From Heloderma charlesbogerti (lineage: Eukaryota > Chordata > Lepidosauria > Squamata > Helodermatidae), in assembly GCA_026122225.1 (NCBI GenBank), contig JANEZZ010001956.1, positions 1,800,501 to 1,864,500 of the forward strand: a stretch of 64,000 nt of DNA, read 5' to 3'. The first letter of the stretch is position 1. Each line of letters begins with the position of its first letter. The position numbers and the translations under genes are program-made. The notes below the pieces were generated by a model, which saw only the letters and a list, made by a program, of their open reading frames with translations, was not told the DNA's origin and did no database searches. Shown piece after piece: positions 11,801-25,368 of the stretch.

Positions 11801-14800
11801 AACAACACACAATAAAACAATTTAAAATATATAGAACATTAAAACCGCAATATAACAATACAACCACAATAAAACCTAGCAGCAGTGCAGGAGTTTAAAA
11901 TACAGATTTAAAACAGCAACGATAAAAATTTAGAAAGCTAAAATGCTAAAATGCCTGGGAAAATAAAAAGGCCTTCACCTGGCGCCGAAAGGAATACAAT
12001 GTAGATGCCAGGCGAACCTCGCTAGGGAGCTCATTCCAGAGCCGGGGTGCCACAGCAGAAAAAGCCCTCCTCCTAGTAGCCACCCGCCTCACTTCCTTTG
12101 GCAGGGGCTCACGGAGAAGGGCCGCTGACGATGATCTTAAGGTCCGGGCAGGCACATATGGGAGGAGGCGATCCTTCAGGTAACCTGGCCCCAAGCCGTT
12201 AAGGGCTTTGAATGTTAACACCAGCACTTTGAATCGGGCCCGGAAATGGACTGGCAGCCAGTGCAAGTAAACAAGTAAAAACATATTTTAATTGAAAGGC
12301 TTTATGGTATTTGCCACTGTTGGAAATTTGAAATTCTACCGTATTTCATTTTAACTGGCTTATCTTAAAATTGTTTAAGTGTAAGTTGCTTTTTATAATT
12401 TGTTTGATTCTAAATTGTACTGTTTTTATATTGTAAGCTGCCTTGGGAAGACCACAATTTTGAAAGGCAGCTAAGAAATATATTGAATTAATAAAAATAG
12501 TCGACATTTTGAGGGGAAAGGAAGCAAGTTAGTGACACCAGATGTGCTCTGTAATGCCCAGTTATAGCCTTGGTGCCCTCCAGATTTGCACAGCCCCCAT
12601 CATCTCCAACCAGCAAGCCCATTACTAGGTGGGGACAATGGAGATTGCAGCCCAGCACATTTGGAGGGCACCAGGTTGGGGAAGGCTGGCGTAAGCCTGC
12701 CCTTACTTAGGAGTAAGCCCTGTTGAATTCAGCAAGGTTTACTTTCGAAGTCTAAATGCACAACCCTGTGCACATTAATTTGGAAGTAAATCCCATTGCA
12801 CTGACTGATTGATTGACTGATTGATTGATTGATTGCATTTATATCCCACCATTTTTCCTGTTGCAAGGAACCCAAGAAGCTTACATAGTCCTGTTCTTCC
12901 TCCCCATTTTATCCTCACAACAACCCTGTGAGGTAGGTTAGGCTGAGAGTCAGTGACTGGCTGAAAGTCACCCAGTGAGCTTCATGGCAGAGTCCCAGCC
13001 GAACACTCTAACCAAGACAACACAACACACCTTACATTTCCTAGTAAGTGTGTTACTAAGAAGGGCACCTGAAATGCATATTCTTTCCCCTCTCTGGTAC
13101 ACTGTAAAGCACCATCCACATAAATGACATTCCTTATAAATGAGCAAACATGGATTGGCACAACTTTCCATTCATGCTGGACATGACAGAAAGCCGAATG
13201 GCCAATCAGATCTACCGCTACTAATCATCTTCCTCTGAATTGAACTTACTACTTCCAGTGGAATATATACCAGCCTTCTCCAACCTGGTACCCTGCAGAT
13301 GTTTTGAATGACAACTTATTTATTTATTTTATTTTTATTTATTACTGCATTTATATCCCGGCTTTTTTCCTCTTGCAAGGAACCCAAGGCGGCTTACATT
13401 ATCCTCCTCCTCTCCATTTTATCCTCACAACAACAACCCTGTGGGGTAGGTTGGGCTGAGAGTCTGTGACTGGCCCAAAGTCACCCAGTGAGCTTCCATG
13501 GCCGAGTGGGGATTAGAACCCAGATCTCCCAGCTCTCAGTCCAACACTCTTGCCACTACACCACACTGGCTCTCCCAGTGTGAAAACTTCCAGGATTCCT
13601 GACCATTGGCCATGCTGGCTGGGGCTGATGGGAATTGAAGTCCACAATATCTGGAGGGGACCAGGCTGGAGAAGGGTGATACAAGCTAACAGTGATTTCA
13701 GTTCTTCAGATGCCAAAAAGGCAGTGCCTGTGCACAAGGGGGGGGGGAAATCAGCAGCTTCAGGCGAACTCTGAGGTTTTCAGAAGTACAAGGAATCGGG
13801 GGAGAAACCTCCAAAACAGCCCAGTGAGGACTGAGCATGCTCAGTGGGCATGGAATGGTGACTGGCTGCTGGATGGAGGGAACCAGGGCTGGGAGGAGAA
13901 ATGGGATGGAGTGGCTGAAATCCTAAATGGGGAAGACTCTGCAATGCTGCATTTTGTCGCAGGTCCCAGTTGTTCGATTTATTTATCATTCTAAAAATTA
14001 CAAGTCGAACAACTTGCATCTAATGAGTCCGCTCCATTTTCCCCCTTTTGTTTTCAGGGCTTGTAATTCAATATTTACAGCACTAGAGAAAAGTCAAGAA
14101 GCCATTGAGATTACAAGTGAAGACCACGTAATACAGGTTTGTTCTGGTTGGGGTGTTATTTGAGTGTCAAATGCATTTATGGCAGGGGTGAGGAAGCTGT
14201 GACCTTCCAGATTTTGGTGGGCTGCAGCTCCCATCAATCCCCAGCTATTAGGCATGGTGGCTGGGGCAGATGGGAGTTGTAGTCAGCCACCAGTTTCCAC
14301 CCCCATTCTGGGTCTTGTCTTTGTACCGTTTAGTTACAATTTGCGGTGTTGTTTGAGATATAGATATATATGTGTATGCGTGTGCGTGTGTGCATGCGTG
14401 TCTGTGCATGCCTGTGTCTGCCTGCCTGTCTACCTATTTACCTATCTGTCAGAATCTGTTATTGGTTCTGCACATATTTTCCTGTATTAACTTCTGGGAA
14501 AAAATCATCTTAAGCACTTTTTGTTTTAAATAAGTGAACACTTATTGACATAGCATTTAAAATTACAAGGCTTGCTTATTTACAGAGCCGAATGGCTTTT
14601 ATGTTTAGCCCAAAGTCACAAAGACAAAGGCAACTTTTATGTTGGCTGCCTCGAAGATCAAGTGTAAGCTTTTCGGGGGGGGGGCGGGGATATGTTGATG
14701 TGTCATTAAAATGATGTTTCTGTTATTCAGCTTGGGGGAGGGGGGAGCTGGAGATTGATTCAGAAATTTTTCAAGGGGGCCTGCACTCGGTTGTGACCCA

Positions 14801-17800
14801 GCTGGTCTGGTGTCAAGATATAGGGATGTATGAAACTCACTTACCTTTTCGCGGAATCTTTCGCGGTGGGGGGGGGACGGGAGGGAGGCGATCCGGTCCT
14901 CCCCCCCGGAATCCTCGATAGCTAGGTCCGCTCCGCGGCCAGGCCGCAGAGCAGCCAGCCAGAGCCATCCGCAGCTGGATTTCCAGCCGCAGATGGGCTG
15001 CTGCGGACGCAAATGGCGGCCGCCATAGCGGCCGCCATTTGCGTCCAGCCAGGCAGCTATCACGGCTAACCCCCCCCCAAAAACCCAGCGTACGCAAATG
15101 GCGGCGGCTATGGCGGCCGCCATTTGCGTTCCCTATTTTTCGCTGATTTATCTTGCGTAAATAATTAAATATTTACATAATTTGTTTATTTAAACATTTA
15201 CGTAAGATAAATCGGTGAAAAATAGGGAACACAAATGGCGGCCGCCGTAGCCGCCATTTGCGTACACTGGGTTTGGGGGGGGCAGGTTAGCCGTGATAGG
15301 CTACGTAAATTCTTACGTAGCCTATCACGGCTGCCTGGCTGGACGCAAATGGCGGCCGCTACAGCGGCCACTACAGCAGCCACCATTTGTGTCTGCAGCA
15401 GCCCATCCGTGGCTGGAAATCCAGCTGTGGACGGCCCTGGCCGCGGAGCGGAGCCAGCCATCGAGGATTCCGGGGGGGGAGGACCAGATCACCTCCCCCC
15501 CATCCCCCCCCACGAAAGATTCCGCAAAAAGGTACGTGAGTTTCGTACATCCCTAACATGAAGGGCTCTGATGTAGGAGGGGTCCCATCCAAGGCCCCCT
15601 CAGATCTGGAGCTGGCCTGGATAATTGGTAGGTGTGAAATTGCAGTGTTGTTTGGCTTGCAACTTGTCCTTGCTTTTTGGTATTAATTTATGCTGTTTCT
15701 TTTAGTGTGGGTGGTCCCTGCTTAATGTGTCTAAGGCTGCAATACAAAACATGCTAATTAAGACACTCTTCCGCAACCTGGCGCCCTCCAGACGTGTTTG
15801 GACTACAACTCCCACCATTCCCAGCCAGCATGCCCATGCTGGCTGGGAATAATGGGCATTGTAGTCCAAGCACATCTGGAAGGCGCCAGGTTGAGGAAGC
15901 CTGTACTGGGGTAAGCTTCATGGTACACAGTGGACGTCTGAAGAAACATGAATAGAACACTGGAAATGCCTGAATTTCACATTCCTCCTGAGAAGGTTGG
16001 CTCAGTATTTTCACAGGCCTGTTTACTCACATTTCCTAATGTATTTCATTGTATATTTGGAGGAGGGGACAAATTTTAAAGCAACTGTTTATGGAATAGT
16101 ACAGAGAAAGTACTTCTATGTGAGCTTCACAGCAAGATTTAAAATTAGATGAATGTGCAACTGGATCTTAACTTCTCCATTTTCGCTTTGGTTTCACTGG
16201 AGTGTCTTTTTAAAAACATTTCACAGTACGTAAATCCTGCATTTGAGACCGTGATGGGCTATCAAAAAGGCGAATTAATAGGGAAGGAGCTAACAGAAGT
16301 GCCTACAAATGAAAAAAAAGCTGATTTCCTTGACACTATTAATTCTTGCATCAAGATAGAAAAGGTAAAGTATCTGTCTAATTTTGCATGTATGTTAACA
16401 TTAACAATGACTCAGTGAATGGTGGTGGGCTTGTTCACGAAGCTAACTCAGAGGCCCTTGGCAAATTTTGATCTCTCAGCATAACCTATTTTGCAAGACT
16501 GTTGTAAAGATAACATGCAGTACCCCCCCCCCCGCCACACACACACACAGCTGCCCTAGTTCGCTGGAACATGGGTAGGATAAAAATGTAATAAATAAGA
16601 CTGGACTTCTGACTGAATTATTATTATTAACTTGTAAAGCGCCTAAAATTGACTAAGCACTGTGCAGAGATTAAAGGACAAGATAGTTCCTTCCTGGAGG
16701 CTTATAATTTAATAGGCATGATAAAAAAGGAACGGGAGGAAAGAGGAGAAAAGAGCAAGCAAATTGAGCCTGTAAAAATTTACATATTTGATCTTCTAGT
16801 GACCAGCTAGAATGGCCACTGAAGAGTAGGGATGGGAGAATCTTTCAGTCTCGCTGTCTCTCGCATTTGAATTTTCAAAATTTCATTTTCCTTATGAAGA
16901 AATTTGCGAATGTTGGTAAATTCTTGCAAAAAACCTAACCAAACCTAATTTCTCATGCCTCTGCACCAGCCAAATTTCAATAGGTTCATACTATTCATAC
17001 TAGACATTTCTAGTATGGTATGGAGAGGACCATGTTGTAGCTGTTAAAGATGGGATGCCTGTCAGAAAAAAAGACATGGCAACTTTAATTCAGTGCCAAA
17101 AACATGGTTGAATACACAGGTATTCAAACGCAGACTTTTAAAAGCTAACTACGCAGGGCCATTGCCCTGGATGAACGTTTATCCATTCCAGTTTCTCCCA
17201 CATTTTAAATTTTAAATCTCCCATTCTTTCCGTCCCCTTTATGAATAAATTTGCAAATTTGGTAAGTTCTTATCAATAAAATGAGCTGAATGAAATTCTT
17301 AGCCATCCCTACTAAGGAGACTGTTCTGGGAGAAGAGGAGCCAAAATGGCTGCTGGCTCCAGTGACCTAATGGAGTTGAGTTTGCTGCCTATACTCCCTA
17401 CTGTTAGTCTCTGCATTTTTGTGGCTTTGGGGCCCATTCTATTCATGAACGTTTTTCTCTGCACGTGTATGGGCAGCTTCTCATGCTTATTTGGCAGGGT
17501 CCAGTGCCATAAAATACTACATTTGTGACTCAGTCTGACTCAGCACACTTGCATTGGGCGCTCAGGTGTGGTACCTGAGTTGAAAAATATCTCATCTGAA
17601 TTGGCACTTCGGGCTGGTTCACAAATCACTCTCCAAGTGAAGGAAAAGGTGCCTTTCAATCATTGTCTGTTTCAGAATGCTAGAGAAGAGGGCAGATCTC
17701 CCTTTGTGCAAGAGCCACTACAGTTGGACATGGCTAAAGGGGCTTTCAGGATTGCCTTATCTTACCATGCCCTGAACTTCCAAAAAGGAGAAAGAAAACG

Positions 17801-20800
17801 AATGCTGTCTCTGGCAGGAGCAGTGCCTAGCTTTGATTTTAAAACTGCAGTTCATCACTTTATCTGGCAACAGCTGTTCTCTCTTAGTGGGCAAAGGCTG
17901 CTGCTGCTGCTGCTGATCCAGCTGGAAAGAAAGCTCCTTCACATCCTCCTGCTGCTGACCACAAGGCAAGCCAGATGTCTTCCCCTGCCCAGCCTTATCT
18001 GCACGTAGTGGTTGCTGCTGGAAGGGAGTCTACTCCATTCTCCAGCACTCCAAAACAGATAAAAGGGGATTCAAATTAATTTGTCCTTTCATTCATGAGG
18101 GCAACATATGAAGCTACCCATTCATGTCTTATTGTTGCATGGGGAAAAAATGGGGTGGGGGGGGAATAAAAAGTTCCTGTTTGTGCAAATCATGGGACAT
18201 GAAAAATGAAAAAATGAAACATGATCCCATTGCATAAATCACAGGGCCCGAAAAACAAAACAACACAAATCACAATCCCATTTGCGCAAAGCACAGGAAC
18301 GGAAAGAAAATGCATTTATTTAACGTGCGCGAAAAAATACAAACATTTCCAGAATCAGGAAAAAGAATGTGCTACAGTCTGCCACTACTTATCAGAACAA
18401 AAAAAATCGCAAAATCCTGTCAGGCTTAAATGGAATGGAATTCCCAGCATCGTACTTCCCTGGTCTGTGTCACGTTCCCATGGGGACAGCCTTGGCCCAC
18501 CCAGGGCAGCAGGGAATGTTGTAGGAGCCATGTAGCCATACCACTGGTACAAAACAAGTGTACGAGTGGCTGCTGCAAAGATACATGTGCATCACACCAC
18601 GCATGTGGCCCTGTGTGAGTCAGGTGAGATGACTGGGTGATGCCACATTAAGAAGCGCCAGGTTAATGACGCTACATTTGATGAAGATGCTACAATGAAT
18701 CACAAGCACTACGCACATCTAGGCATTAATGCATCCAGGAGTCGATGCAAGAGAAGGATGACTCATGGTGTGTGTGTGTGTGTGTGTGTGTGTGTCAAAG
18801 CTCTGACCTGGAAAGGGAATCCTTTGGTTGCCATTTGCATTTGGCCGTAAACACTAGTGTCACAGTGTTCCGGGGAATGTGTTCAAATCTGTCAGAGAAA
18901 TAAGGGCTAAAATGACAGTGTTTTTGAAGGTGTCAAATACTAGCTGAAGGTGTATTTGATTATATTTCTCTACGTTTTGTTTGAGTTATTTACAGGATAG
19001 GCTGCCTCATAACAACAACAGCAACGGCAACAAAATGGTCTTGGGGCGGTTCACAGGATAAAATAACAACCAATTTAAAATATACAATACAATCAAAATG
19101 TAATAAGATGAAATATAGCATTAAAACAACATCAGATACAATTGGGAGCAACAAATCCCAGACAAATGGGGAGCAGAGAATAAAAATCAGCACAGCTAAA
19201 ATGAGGTTAATAGCTACAATGTGATTGGAAAGGCCTGGAAAATAAAACAATTTTTGCTTGCCCTGGTGCCAAAAAAGTATTAAAGGGGGCGCCTGGGGCA
19301 AACCTCTCAGGGGTGGCTGTGTGTGTGTGTGTGTGTGTGTGGGCGGGAGGTATTCCACAACAAGGGTGCCACTGTTGAAAAGACCCTTTCATTCGTAGCC
19401 ACCCACCATGCCTCACTTGGCAGGGGTACGCAAAGGAGGGCCGCAGGTGAAGATCTCAGGATCCGGGTAGTTATGTATGGCAAGAGGCAATCCTTCGAGT
19501 ACCAAGGTACCAAGCCATGAAGGGCCTTAAAGGTCACTACCAGAACTTTGAATTGGGTTTGGAGAGAGGCTTTCTTCTAATCTATCTATTTATTACATGT
19601 ATATCCTGCCTTTATTTCCTCTAGCAAGGAGCCCAAGGTGTACATGGTACTCTTCCCCCTCTCCATTTTATCCTCACAACAACCCTGAGAAGTAGGTTAG
19701 GCTGAGAGTCAGTGACTGCCCCAAATCACCCATTGAGCTTCATGTCCGAGTGCGGATTATAACCCAAATTTCCTGAGTCCCAATCCAACACTCTAACCAC
19801 TACACCACACTGGCTGTCTTGGGATCAAAACAGAGGTGACAGCAGCCACAGGTGATGTGTTTGCCTGTACATGTGTTCCACCAAGACACACATCAATGAG
19901 CAATTCATCTGAACTGTCAGGAAGTGTCTTTATTAGGGGAGACAGCAAGGGTTCCCTTCCTCCTGTGTAAAAATAACAGTGAAAAGGCATATGTGGAAGA
20001 GTTTCCATTTCCCCCGAATCACAGGGGCAAAATCTTTGCATCAGTGGAATTCTTTGAAATCTACTTCCCATTCCCATAGATGGCATAGCATTACATGTAG
20101 CTAAGAAGAAGGATATTCAGTATCTGGACATAGACAAGGAACTTAAATAAGGGGGCACAGTCATTCAGGTTTGGAATGCACGCACCATGAACCAAAGGGG
20201 AACAGACATTATTTTTTATTTTTTTATTGAATTTCTTAGTTGCCTTTCCCTTTAAAAAGACCCAAGGTGATTTACAACAAAATTATTAAAACGTACAAAA
20301 TATAAAATAGCTAAAAGATATTTCCCTTAAAAATACTTAATAAAACAACTATAACATCAGTACGGACCACAACCAAAACACCTGATGCATTAATAGCCCA
20401 TCATATGCCTCCAAATGCCTGGGAGGAGAGGTGTCTCTGAGCGTAGGGAGTGGGATAGCAGTTCAGATTCTGAAGAACCATCAGACATGGGGGAGGTGTT
20501 TTCCCAGGCTAGTCCAGATATGAGTAGGCCTGCTTCTCAGGTTATAAACGTGCAGATGGCTGAGCTTGAGGGTCCTTCCTCACCCCGCCCCCCCCCCCCG
20601 AGAGGCAGCGAACAGGAGGTTGACCTAATAGATGCCAGGCGCAGAGCAAAGAGAGAGAAGGCAGGGGTCTACCCGATTGGCCTTGCATGAAAAGCTGCAC
20701 TTAGAGGCCTCACGACACGAGAGGAACCTCTCCCCACTTAAGTTAGCCTAGCGAGACTGTCTACCTCTTCAAATGGTGGGCAACTCTCATAAATTCCATT

Positions 20801-23800
20801 TGGATCCCCTGAAGGCATTCCTTGGTAGACAGAGAGTTCTCTAAGAATTTGCATCTGTATGACCCTGTGAAGTAATGGATTAAAAGCTATAGACTGAAGC
20901 CTCTCATCTGTGTATGTTTGGGAATTGAAGTGAAGTGGGGGCTAAGGGAATCCTGACAAGAGGAAAGCCTTGACCTGGAGCCAAAAAGATGACGGTGTTG
21001 GCGCCAGGCAGATGTCAGTGGGGAAGCATTCTGTAATCAGGGGCCACCACTGAGAAGGCCCTCTCTGTTGTTGCCATCCTCTGACCTCCCTTGTGGGAGG
21101 CAGTCTGAGGAGGGCCTCAGATATTGATCACAGTGTATGGGTCGGTTCATAAGATAAGATCATAAGAATGAACAAACATATTCCGCTTATCAATATCCCT
21201 GATCCTTTGCTTAATAACAAATTTTTCTTGGGTGCTATCAAACATAAGTAACTGTGCTGGGGAAAGGCCTCAAGAATAGATTATTAATAAAAACAGTCTT
21301 TACCCAAGAAGAAATTAATGGAGTAACTAATGTTAGACAAACATTAGAAATAAATGGAGTAACTAATGTTAGACAGGAATTGGCAGAATGCATGAGAATG
21401 CTATTAAATCAGGAGGCAGTATGCTTTAAGAATGACCTGTGAGCTGTTAAGCTGAATGTTGTTCTTACTTAACCTTGAATCCCATCTACAGGAATGGCAA
21501 GGAACATACTACACCAAAAAGAAAAATGGAGAGAGCATACAACAAAATGTGAAGATAATACCTGTCATTGGACAGGGAGGGTAAGCCTGAAAATCAAAAT
21601 ACACTGTCAGTATGTGACCTCGCATCAATTATCCATAAAAAAATAACATAGCCATATTTATGGGGAATAGCTTGCTATGGTTTTCTTTTAAAATAAATGA
21701 AAGTTTTTAGCCCTCATGGTGAAGGTTTGTACCCTAGAATGAGATTTCCACTGACTGGGTGGAGTTTTCTAATCTCCTTCCCAAGGCTTTGGCACCTATT
21801 TTCTTTCCCTTGCTGCTCATCTGTCTTTAATCTCCATACTCTTGTCTCCATGCATTCCCTTTCTAATCAAACCACAGTCCCCCTCAAATCCAAATGATTT
21901 GAACATCTGAATTGTTAAAGCATAGTACATACACTGGGCTGAGCAACCTCTGGTCCTTGGCCTAATGTCATTCAGCTCTCTAGATACGATCAGTTCAGAC
22001 CTCTGACAAGAGTAATCTGTTCCTTCCCTGGCAACCCACTGCATGGGAAGGAAGAGAGAGTGAGAGAAAATGATGTGGCAGAAAGAGAGAGAAAGGGTAT
22101 GGTAGAATGAGAAAAGGGGCAACCCACTTTTGGTTTTGGCCCTGCCCACCAATGGCTTTGGCCCCGCTCACTGCCTGCATGTGGCCCCCAACAGATTCCC
22201 CACGAAGAATGTGGCCCTCAACAAAATAAAGGTTGCCCACCCCTGATATATAGTCATACAGACCTCAGTTCTCCAAGAACTGGTCTTTATGTAGCCAAAC
22301 CAGCACCAACCATGGGGAAGAGGGAGGTATCAGCAGGCCCGGAGAAACCCCGAGATTTGCAGAAGTACCAGAACTCTTCAGAAAAACAAATCCTTGGGGC
22401 AGGGCAGGGGGGACACTCCAAAACAGCCCAAGGAGGACTGAGAATGCTCTGTGGGGACAAAAATGCTGACCAACTGTTGGAGGAAAAGTTCAGAAAACCA
22501 GATGGAAGGGGGAATGGAATGGAGTGTCTGGAATCCTGAACAGAAGGACTCCATGCTGCAGCATTTTGTTGCAGGCCCCTAACTGATTTTGACTTAATGT
22601 CGTTCTGCTAAATTTCCATTTCCTTGGTGTAGGATTTTGTTTTTCTTCCAAGGCCAAAGTGCACAACAGCCCTGCTCAAAAGCTTCCATTTTTTTGTTCC
22701 CTTATAAGCCACATCATCCTGAGTCAGAAAGAGGATTGACTTTGGATAGCAGAAGCTTTGCTGAGTCAGACATATAACCTCGGAAGTAGGGTGACTGCTG
22801 ATGAACTGCCAAAAAAGAGGAAATGCATCGACAAAGAAAAAGGGAGAGGAGGCTAGCAATTTGCATAAAATTTGCATATGCTAAGTTATATGTATAGAGG
22901 CAAATCTAGAAATATTTATTATAATGTAAATAGAAATGCGGAACATCTCCCTGTAGTGCAGAAGACTGTGACTGGGTGACCTCTGTGCCTCCCTGTCCAG
23001 ATGCTAACTGTTATTATACATTATTATGTTATTATTACATTATTATAATGTAAATAGAAATGCGGAACATCTCCCTGTAGTGCAGAAGACTGTGACTGGG
23101 TGACCTCTGTGCCTCCCTGTCCAGATGCTAACTGTTATTATACATTATTATGTTATTATTACATTATTATAATGTAAATAGAAATGCGGAACATCTCCCT
23201 GTAGTGCAGAAGACTGTGACCGGGTGACCTCTGTGCCTCCCTGTCCAGATGCTAACTGTCAATGGGCAACAGTTCTTAATGTTCTTTGTCTTTAGACTGA
23301 CTGGCAGCAGCAGCTCTCCAGAGTTTCAGGCAGGCATTTTTCCAGCCCTCCTTGGAGTTACCGGGAATTTCTGCATGCAAAGCTTGTGCTCTACCACTAA
23401 GCTATGGCGCCTCCACTAGACCACTAGCTCATATATCCAAGTATGTCTCCCTTAACCAGCAGCAGCTCTCCAGTGACTCAAGCAGACAGGTGTTCCCTGC
23501 TACTGAAACTCCTTTGACCAGATGGTAGGGATCAGACTGTAGGCTTTACACATGCCATGCCTGTGTTCTGCCCTCCTACTGAACTATGCTAGAGGTCAGC
23601 AACCGGAGGCTTCTTTGCCAAATCCGGCTGGTCGCTGGTGCCCTCTCAGTTGCCAATCTGTAAATAAAAGAAGGGTGTTTATCAGCATGAAGTTTATTAA
23701 TAGCCTGCAGACTTTGGCGCAGCATTTCGCAAGATCCTCCAAAGGGCAGGTTTTGACAAATGAAGCCAATAAATAAATAAATGGCCGACCCAGGGATTCT

Positions 23801-25320
23801 TTGGACTCTTATTAGAGATTTATTATTCGAATCTTTTGCTGTGCTGTATTCTCCTGAAACGAAGGGTCTGAAGGGAGTAGCACCAGAAGCAGCAGATGGT
23901 AGCACACCACTCGGGGTGGGGGGGAGCGGGGAGAGACAGCAGAGACAGCCTCAAGGGTAGACATGGCTGGACATTTGCCAAGGACCCAACCCCAGTAGGG
24001 GCTCATTGGCATTGTTCACCATCGCAACCGGTTTGTTCCCTTGCTTCTTGCTCTGGCCCAGACAACGGTGGTGGTGAGAAGGAGGAGCAGGAGATGCCCC
24101 TCCCTACTTGCTCCCTGGCTCTCTGCTTGTCAAGCAAGCAAGGGGCAGCAAGGATGAGAAAGAGGAGGAGGTGCAAGAGCAGCTGGGGACCATGGCGGTG
24201 AGAAGGCAGACTCCCTGAGGGAGGGGGCCATTGAGGGTGTCTTGCCCAAGAGCCCTCAAAAACCTGGAGCCTGCACGGGGAGCAAGATTGTGGTCTTGGC
24301 ACAGCATAACGGCAATGTTTGTGCAACCTATCAAACCAGCATTGAACTTCCTCGCCCTGCCCCCAGGAAATAAAATGTCCTCAGTTTTATTTGGGGGGGG
24401 GGGAGATTCGAGAGAATCAGAGCTGAAGGCTGAGGAGACGAAATATGTTATTGTCCGTTGTTTTGTTTTCCTACAGAAAAATTAGACACTATGTGTCACT
24501 TAGTAGACCATGCAGTGACAACAACAAGGTAAGCAGAAGTTGACGCAACGGAGAACGCAGCCCAGAGTGATTCTCACGTTCTGGCTAATTTTGTATTTTT
24601 CTTCCCTTGATTCGCAGGCTGAAAGGGTCTGCGAACGCGTCCAAGCCGAATCCCAAACAGGTATCATACTGCAAGTGTGTAACAAGGAAGTTCGTCACAC
24701 TTTAACAATAATTCGGCTTATTGCCACCTGCTAACATATTTATGGATTTGTATTTTAACAATGTATAACCCTGAACATATTTTGGAAATACGATTACTCT
24801 AGGCCAGGGGTGGGCCACTTCCAGGGATCGGTGAGCCTTGTTGCCACCCAGACACCCTGCCCCCCCTTGCTGTACTGCTGTGCCACTGAAATTTGCTTTA
24901 CACTTGCTTTACAAGAGCCTATTTTTGCCGCTGCAATGCAGAAATTTGGTGGCAAACTGCCATTTTTTCTTTCAAAGGGGGCTTTTTTCCCCCTGCTGCC
25001 ACATCGCTGGGGCAAGTGGAGTCTGCAAAAAAGGCCGGGTGGGGTGAGGTGGGGGACAGAGACAGGACGGGGGACCTGCATGTGGCCTGCGGGTAGTGGG
25101 TTGTCTGACCCTGCTCTGGGCAGTTCACACAAATGATTAAAAACATAATGAAAACAGACAATCTGATTTTAAATTAAAACCAATTTAACTTGCGCTGCTG
25201 GCAAGATGACTAACAGGTGCCAAATGCTTGATGAAATAAATAAGGTCTAGCAATTACGCATCTCAATATTCAAAGCACTTCTCCCATACGCTGACAAGCA
25301 CACACACTCTCTCTTTCTCA

Positions 25321-25368
<48 letters not shown>

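Noticed and set aside
14880..15480. CpG island or promoter
   Set aside because: The CpG richness is inside a foldback hAT element with clear ends; no exon or transcription start context is present.
17568..18008. 146-codon open frame
   Set aside because: It has low-complexity leucine runs from CTG repeats and no domain, and lies in an intron on the same strand as PDE8A.
20415..20690. 91-codon frame with acidic and Pro-rich composition
   Set aside because: It starts outside and runs into a solo LTR with clear target duplication; such frames are common in LTRs.
22917..23262. CRISPR-like direct repeats
   Set aside because: The 124-base units are contiguous with no unique spacers, in a vertebrate intron.
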